A DNA stretch of 64,000 nt from an uncultured Verrucomicrobiota bacterium. Lineage in GTDB: Bacteria > Verrucomicrobiota > Kiritimatiellia > CAIVKH01. Below, one piece after another: positions 59,267-64,000 of the stretch (the first letter of the stretch is position 1; each line of letters opens with the position of its first letter). The stretch is from the NCBI GenBank assembly GCA_937996795.1, contig CALKUH010000010.1:23189-87188 (forward strand). Reading direction: 5' to 3'. Both the position numbers and the translations under genes were made by a program. Below the pieces are notes generated by a model. That model saw only the letters and a program-made list of their open reading frames with translations. It was not told where the DNA came from and did no database searches.

Positions 59267-59674
59267 ATGAAGGCGCAACAACCGTCCGTGGCTGCGACCG
59301 CTGCGTCGTGTCCCATTTACATCATTGATGACGATGCCTCCGTGCGCGTGGCGCTGGAGCGTCTGCTCATCGCCGCGGGCATCCGGGTGCGCGCATTCCC
59401 GAGCGCCGATGCGTTCCTGGCCTCCGGCGCGCCCATCGAGGGCGCCTGCATCATTCTCGACGTGATGATGCACGGCCTGTCCGGCCTCGATCTCTGCCAG
59501 ACGCTGAAGGCCCGCAAGGTCCGCGCGAATTTCATTTTCGTCACCGCGCACGACACGCCGGAGGCCCGGCAGCGGGCCCGCGAGGCTGGCGCCATCGCCT
59601 ATTTCCGGAAGCCCGTGGATGACCGCGCGCTGATTGACGCGATCGAGTGGGCGCGCGGTCGCGTGGGGGCGTAA
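59267..59674 (+). CDS. Single-domain response regulator (receiver only)
   Basis: 135 residues. IYIIDDDASVRVALERLL, phosphoacceptor Asp in IILDVMMHGLSG, the Thr in FIFVTAHDTPEA, Lys in YFRKPVD. No output domain. The receiver resembles FixJ-type receivers in this locus. It may act as a phosphate sink or connector for the module 2 kinase. It has its own predicted promoter box. Confidence 0.9.
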   Translation: MKAQQPSVAATAASCPIYIIDDDASVRVALERLLIAAGIRVRAFPSADAFLASGAPIEGACIILDVMMHGLSGLDLCQTLKARKVRANFIFVTAHDTPEARQRAREAGAIAYFRKPVDDRALIDAIEWARGRVGA

Positions 59675-59713
59675 GACCAAGGTCCTATGGTCGCGCCCTC
59701 GGGTGCTGCGCTA
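59675..59713 (+). promoter_or_regulatory. Shared box gaccaaggtcctatgg with downstream GCTA, upstream of sulfatase 2
   Basis: Box 59675-59690 begins right after the receiver stop. GCTA follows 19 bp later at 59710. The sulfatase GTG start is 65 bp after the box, close to the 61 bp at sulfatase 1. Confidence 0.5.
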
Positions 59714-59755
59714 GATAACGGCTGTTCGAGAATTGATCTGAAAGGAGTGCGAATT

Positions 59756-61189
59756 GTGAAAAAACTGAACGTGAGCAAATGGGTGGCCGCCACGGCGCTG
59801 TCTCTTGTGCTGGCGACGCTGGCGACCGCGGCGGAGAAACCCAACATCGTCCACATCGTGGCCGATGATCTGGGCTGGAAGGACGTGGGGTTCAACGGGG
59901 CGACCGACATCCGGACGCCGAACCTCGACGCGCTGGCCGCGGGCGGGGCGCACCTGCAGCAGTTCTATGTGCAGCCCATGTGCACGCCGACGCGCGCGGC
60001 GCTGATGACCGGGCGCTATCCGTTCCGCTACGGCCTGCAAACGGCCGTGATCCCGTCCGTCTCCGCTTACGGTCTTGACCTCTCGGAGCGTCTGTTGCCG
60101 CAGGTGCTGAAAGACGCCGGGTACCGCACCGCCATCATCGGCAAGTGGCATCTCGGCCATGCGGACCAAAAATATTGGCCGAAACAGCGCGGGTTCGACT
60201 ACCAGTACGGCGCGCTGATCGGCGAGTTGGATTATTTTACGCACGAGGAACACGGCCATCTCGACTGGTTCCGCAACAACGAACAGGTGCGCGAAGAAGG
60301 CTACACGACGACGCTATTCGGCGACGATGCGGTGCGCTACATCGAACAACAGGACGAACGCCAGCCGTTCTACCTGTACCTCGCGTTCAACGCGCCGCAC
60401 ACGCCCTACCAGGCGCCGCAGGCGTACATCGACCGCTTCGCGCACATTGAAGACCCCACCCGCCGTGTGTATGCGGCGATGGTCGCCTGCCTCGATGAAA
60501 ACATCGGGCGCGTGATGGAGGCGCTGGAGCGCAAGGGCCTGCGGAAGAACACTCTGGTGCTCTTCCACAGCGACAACGGCGGCACGAAGAATGCGATGTT
60601 CGCGGGCGTGATGGCGGACGTGTCGAAGGTGCGCATTCCGTGCGATAACGGCCCGTACCGCGACGGGAAGGGCTCGTTGTTTGAAGGCGGCACGCGCGTA
60701 TGCGCGTTCGCCAACTGGCCGGGCCGGATCAAGGCCCAGCCGGTGGACGGGGTGATGCACGCGGTGGATGTGTTCGCGACGTTCACCGCGCTGGCGAACG
60801 CCTCGACCGCGGGCTGCAAGCCCATCGACGGCTTGAATGTGTGGGACACGATCGCGCAGGGCGCGCCGTCGCCGCGCAGCGAGGTTATCTACAATATCGA
60901 ACCGTTCCGCGCCGCGGTCCGGCAGGGCGACTGGAAGCTGATCTGGCGCACGATGCTGCCGTCCAGCGTGGACCTCTACAATCTGGCGGAGGACCCGTCC
61001 GAGGCGCAGAACCTGGCCGCGCAACACCCGGAGAAAGTCGCCGCGATGCAGCAGCGCCTGGACGGGCTGGCGCGCGAAGCCGCGAAACCGCTCTTCCTGG
61101 TGGACCAGTTCAAGGTCATCACCCGCAACATGCAGGGCGAACCGCTGCTGCCGGGGGATGATGGGTTTGGGGCGCATGATCAATTCTAG
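59756..61189 (+). CDS. Sulfatase, module 2
   Basis: 477 residues from a GTG with an aaaggag ribosome site eight bases before it. Signal peptide ends LATAA-EKPN. Metal site NIVHIVADDLGWKDVGFNG, formylglycine motif CTPTRAALMTGRYPFRYG, FNAPHTPYQAP, and FHSDNGGTKN are all standard for arylsulfatase A/B type enzymes. Normal length. Probably periplasmic. It differs clearly from the large sulfatase of module 1. Substrate unknown. Confidence 0.94.
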   Translation: MKKLNVSKWVAATALSLVLATLATAAEKPNIVHIVADDLGWKDVGFNGATDIRTPNLDALAAGGAHLQQFYVQPMCTPTRAALMTGRYPFRYGLQTAVIPSVSAYGLDLSERLLPQVLKDAGYRTAIIGKWHLGHADQKYWPKQRGFDYQYGALIGELDYFTHEEHGHLDWFRNNEQVREEGYTTTLFGDDAVRYIEQQDERQPFYLYLAFNAPHTPYQAPQAYIDRFAHIEDPTRRVYAAMVACLDENIGRVMEALERKGLRKNTLVLFHSDNGGTKNAMFAGVMADVSKVRIPCDNGPYRDGKGSLFEGGTRVCAFANWPGRIKAQPVDGVMHAVDVFATFTALANASTAGCKPIDGLNVWDTIAQGAPSPRSEVIYNIEPFRAAVRQGDWKLIWRTMLPSSVDLYNLAEDPSEAQNLAAQHPEKVAAMQQRLDGLAREAAKPLFLVDQFKVITRNMQGEPLLPGDDGFGAHDQF

Positions 61190-61235
61190 CGGTCAGGATA
61201 CAAGGGTGCAGAAACAATACAGTGGAGGATTCCCG

Positions 61236-61979
61236 ATGAAGCAGTCGATGATGAGTGTGGCGTTGGCGATGGGCTTGGCGGCGGGTGCCGTACAGGCGCA
61301 GACCACGGAAGGCTGGTCATTTGAGGTGACGCCCTTCGTGTGGTACGCGGGGTTGGAGGGTGATCTCAAGGTCGCGGGGCGCAGCATCGACTTTGAAAAA
61401 GATGCCGCGGATCTGCTGGATGCGGCGGAAGTCGGCGGTTCGGTGCGCCTGGGCGCCGCGTACGACCGCTTCGTCATCGGCGCGCTGGTCGACTACTTCT
61501 CCTTGAGCACGGATGAACTGGACGAAGAAGACCAGCCGCGCGCAGGGACGGTTGACTCCAAGATGCTGCTGGCGGAAGCGCTCGCGGGTTACCGTGTCGA
61601 TGGATGGGCTGAAGGACAGTCCTTCGTGCTCGCCCTCGGCGTGCGCAACCTGAGCCTGGACACCGACCTGAAATCCAACGGGGGCGCCTCGTTCAGCGAT
61701 GACCGCGAAATCACGGACCTGATGTTCTACGTGTTGCCGTCCGTTCCGCTGTTCAGCTCGTCCATCGATGGGCTGCGCTTCAACCCGGTGCTCGGCATCG
61801 GTTCGGGCGATTCGGACCTCGCGTATGAAATGTTCCCGCAGGTCCAGTACGACGTGAACGACGCGTTGTCCGTGCGCTTCGGCTACCGCCGCGTCGGCTG
61901 GCGCTTCGAAGGCAACGATGACAATGAATTCAACGCCGATCTCGCGGGCCTGATCCTCGGCGTGGGCTTCAAGTACTAA
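61236..61979 (+). CDS. Outer-membrane barrel protein, paralogue B
   Basis: 247 residues; signal peptide ends GAVQA-QTTEG. Very similar to the barrel at 53677 over the full length, including WSFEVTPFVWYAGLEGD and FNPVLGIGSGDSDLAYE. It ends VGFKY. Ggagg seven bases before the ATG at 61236 fixes the start. Located after sulfatase 2 as its paralogue is located in the sulfatase 1 module, so the barrels and sulfatases may work together, for example in taking up sulfated compounds. Confidence 0.8.
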   Translation: MKQSMMSVALAMGLAAGAVQAQTTEGWSFEVTPFVWYAGLEGDLKVAGRSIDFEKDAADLLDAAEVGGSVRLGAAYDRFVIGALVDYFSLSTDELDEEDQPRAGTVDSKMLLAEALAGYRVDGWAEGQSFVLALGVRNLSLDTDLKSNGGASFSDDREITDLMFYVLPSVPLFSSSIDGLRFNPVLGIGSGDSDLAYEMFPQVQYDVNDALSVRFGYRRVGWRFEGNDDNEFNADLAGLILGVGFKY

Positions 61980-61981
61980 CC

Positions 61982-62344
61982 ATGTCCCATTTCCTCCAGC
62001 AACTCGATGCCGCCACGCTCGCGGTCACGATCAGCGACGTGCTGCGCCAGGACGATCTGCGTGCGATCCAGGAGGCATCCCGCCAGGTGATCGAACGCGA
62101 GGGCGGCATTCGAGTGCTGGTGGTTCTTCGGGAGTATCGCGGATTTGAGGCGGGCGCCGATTGGGGTGACATCGGCTTTGCCGCGGAATACGGGGACCGC
62201 ATCGAGCGGATGGCCATCGTCGGCGACGAGCGGTGGGAGGCGGAGGCCCTTGCCTTCACGGGCAAGGGCGCCCGCCGGACCGAAATCGAGTTTTTCCCAC
62301 TCGCCGAGTTCGGGGCGGCGCAGGCGTGGCTGAATCGCGCATGA
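61982..62344 (+). CDS. SpoIIAA-like (STAS/Sec14-type) small protein
   Basis: 120 residues with the alternating beta/alpha pattern of SpoIIAA-like proteins: LAVTISDVLRQDDLRAIQEA, IRVLVVLREYRGF, RIERMAIVGDERWEAEA and the closing FFPLAEFGAAQAWL. No signal peptide. Family members can bind small or lipid ligands; function unknown. It begins two bases after the barrel stop and overlaps the next start (ATGA). Confidence 0.8.
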   Translation: MSHFLQQLDAATLAVTISDVLRQDDLRAIQEASRQVIEREGGIRVLVVLREYRGFEAGADWGDIGFAAEYGDRIERMAIVGDERWEAEALAFTGKGARRTEIEFFPLAEFGAAQAWLNRA

Positions 62345-63651
62345 AGCCTTCCGGTTGCAGGCAAATGCGCGGTGCTGCCGCGGCTCTTTTGCTCGGCCTT
62401 GCGGCGCCCCTTACGGCGCAGGAGGTCCTGCTGCACGAGGGGCAGACCAACCAGTTGCCGGGCACGTTCACCGTCCCATTCGCGTTCTATAGCGACAGCC
62501 TGGGGCCTGCGGTCGGCGCCAGCATCGGCAATCGCGGTTTCTTCCAGCCGCAGGCCTCCGCATTTGCCACCGTCGTGGGGTCCGCGGGCGGGTCGGCCTA
62601 TGGCTTCCTCGCCGTGCGCGACTTGGAACTCGCGTCGCTGGAGCGCCTGTTCATCAACGGCCAGCTCAACGTCGGACGCTTCAGCGAAATCGACATTTAT
62701 GCGGACGGCAACCCCGAATTTGCCGATGAACGTGCGGGCGGCAACGATTCCGATCCGGATAACTTCCTGACGGGTGACGGCACGGACGTGAAGCTGTGGA
62801 CGATGTTCGGTTACGTATTGCCCATCGGCAGCGGTGAGGCGGGGCCCGTGTCTCGGCTGACGCTGCGCGACGGGTTGGTCATCGACGGCGCGCGCGACAC
62901 CGACGTGTGGAATCCCTTCCGCAACGGCTACACGATCATCGGTCTGAAACCCTTCTACCGCCGTCAGGATGTCGAAACGGATGAAGCCGGGGATCGCGAC
63001 ATCGCCACGTCGGGCGCGGAATTCATCCTGCGCTACGAAAACACCGATTTCCACGAGAACCCGAGCCGCGGCAGTTTCCAGCAGCTGCGGTTCACGAAGG
63101 ACTGGGGCGAACTGGACAGCACCGCGCCATGGGAGACGATCGACTTTCAGGCGTCCGCCTATATCCCGCTCGCGGAGGGACGGAAGAGCCGGCAGCGTGT
63201 CCTGGCGCTGAATCTGTGGTGGATCGACACGCCATCCTGGGAGGACGCGGATCTGGAGGACGGAGCGCCGGCATATCACCGTCCGCCGAGCTATGCCGGC
63301 GCGACCCTCGGCGGGACCGAGCGGATGCGCGGCTATTCGGAAGGACGCTTCAACGACCGCTCCGCCGTCTATTACGCGGCGGAATACCGGCACATCCCCG
63401 AGTGGAACCCGCTGCGCGATTTCGGCTGGCTCAACCGCCGCAACGCGCGCGTCCAATGGCTGCAATACGTCGTTGGCGTCGAGGTGGGCCGCGTGGGGGA
63501 GGACTTCGACCTGGGCGATCTGCACAGCGACATGAACGTCGCCGGCCTGCTCGGCCTGCGCGCCATGGTCAACACCCTTGTCGTCCGCGCCGACCTAGGC
63601 CTCACCGACGAAGGCATGGCGGTCCAGATGACCATCGACCAGCCGTTCTGA
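62341..63651 (+). CDS. BamA/TamA-type surface antigen barrel protein
   Basis: 436 residues; signal peptide ends LTAQE. It lacks visible POTRA domains. The barrel is like the Omp85 C-terminal region, with the GTERMRGYSEGRFNDRSAVYYAAEYR segment (the RGY strand-loop seen in BamA relatives) and a terminal MTIDQPF ending in Phe. The N-terminal PFAFYSDSLGPAVGASIG stretch is also typical. It may be a short Omp85-related exporter or a structural porin. It ends the module 2 unit. Confidence 0.82.
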   Translation: MKPSGCRQMRGAAAALLLGLAAPLTAQEVLLHEGQTNQLPGTFTVPFAFYSDSLGPAVGASIGNRGFFQPQASAFATVVGSAGGSAYGFLAVRDLELASLERLFINGQLNVGRFSEIDIYADGNPEFADERAGGNDSDPDNFLTGDGTDVKLWTMFGYVLPIGSGEAGPVSRLTLRDGLVIDGARDTDVWNPFRNGYTIIGLKPFYRRQDVETDEAGDRDIATSGAEFILRYENTDFHENPSRGSFQQLRFTKDWGELDSTAPWETIDFQASAYIPLAEGRKSRQRVLALNLWWIDTPSWEDADLEDGAPAYHRPPSYAGATLGGTERMRGYSEGRFNDRSAVYYAAEYRHIPEWNPLRDFGWLNRRNARVQWLQYVVGVEVGRVGEDFDLGDLHSDMNVAGLLGLRAMVNTLVVRADLGLTDEGMAVQMTIDQPF

Positions 63652-63655
63652 TCCG

Positions 63656-64000
63656 TCAGGTCGCGTATTTCTTCGGCTCGATGCCGTATTTGTGGACCTT
63701 GTAGCCGAAGATGCGCTGGGTGGTCTCGAGCAGTCGGGCGGCGGCGGCCATGTTGCCGCGGGTGGATTTCAGCGCGTCCACGATCAGGTCGCGCTCGTAG
63801 GCCTCCACGCGCTCCGCGAGGCTGCCGGTGTGCAGGGTGCCGCTGGCCTCGGCGGTTTGCAGCGTCGGCGGCAGGTGATAGGGATGGATCACGTCGCCTT
63901 CCGCGACGAGCACGGCGCGCTCGATGCAGTTCTCCAGCTCGCGCACGTTGCCGGGCCAGTGGTAGCTCATCAGCATGTCGATGACCGCGCTGGAGAGGCG
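63656..64000 (-). CDS. Sigma-54-dependent activator (NifA/NtrC-like), C-terminal end, cut by window edge
   Basis: 115 residues are visible. The end of the AAA+ domain reads MLMSYHWPGNVRELENCIERAV, typical of enhancer-binding proteins. A Fis-type HTH ends the protein: STRGNMAAAARLLETTQRIFGYKVHKYGI, close to NifA-type C-termini. The sensor and ATPase parts lie outside. It is convergent with the Omp85-like gene. A candidate partner for the amt promoter, but nothing here links them directly. Confidence 0.88.
   Translation of the reverse strand, partial: RLSSAVIDMLMSYHWPGNVRELENCIERAVLVAEGDVIHPYHLPPTLQTAEASGTLHTGSLAERVEAYERDLIVDALKSTRGNMAAAARLLETTQRIFGYKVHKYGIEPKKYAT

Overview
The window is 64 kb of high-GC chromosomal DNA from a diderm (Gram-negative) bacterium. 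It has RND/TolC efflux parts, lipoproteins, several outer-membrane beta barrels, a BamA-fused patatin and periplasmic sulfatases. The mix of secreted sulfatases, an archaeal-type NrpR-like regulator (DUF128), intergenic S23 and GxxExxY genes, and FixJ-like two-component pairs suggests the PVC group (for example Kiritimatiellota, Lentisphaerota or Verrucomicrobiota). That placement is inference; no rRNA or other phylogenetic marker is present. Most of the window is tightly packed housekeeping and transport DNA. I saw no rRNA, tRNA, CRISPR array or classical transposase.

Layout. 1-11 kb: end of an RND efflux pump with its TolC-like partner, a VIT-like membrane protein, a solute-binding lipoprotein, PPK2, a frameshifted GH52-like glycosidase, an MFS sugar porter and a CPA2 antiporter. 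11-19.5 kb: DEAD-box helicase, guaA, an S23 gene in its own inverted-repeat element, carB, mscL and a DUF481 protein. 19.5-27.4 kb: HerA-like ATPase, CvpA-like and DUF2780 proteins, a DUF2959 lipoprotein, a MalY-like lyase and a KaiC-like/PPDK fusion. 27.5-45 kb is rich in nitrogen assimilation genes: an NrpR-like regulator divergent from gdhA, gltB and gltD split by a GxxExxY element, purF, and amt-glnK-porin behind a sigma-54 promoter. A low-GC solitary DndB homologue with an iterated operator and an AbrB/PIN pair are embedded there. 45-64 kb holds two related modules, each with a 7-TM histidine kinase, a FixJ-like response regulator, a sulfatase and outer-membrane proteins. The window ends inside a sigma-54 activator gene.

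Two patterns stand out. First, at least four intergenic insertions have terminal inverted repeats that are themselves arrays of 7-bp or 9-bp units. One carries an S23 four-helix-bundle gene, one carries a GxxExxY (PDDEXK_3) gene, and two carry no gene; two further half-arrays look like remnants. The unit sequence differs between elements while the architecture is kept. Second, both sulfatase genes and a single-domain receiver gene share an upstream box (consensus gaccaaggtccaatag), each followed 18-19 bp later by a GCTA element. This predicts a small regulon for the local FixJ-like regulators.
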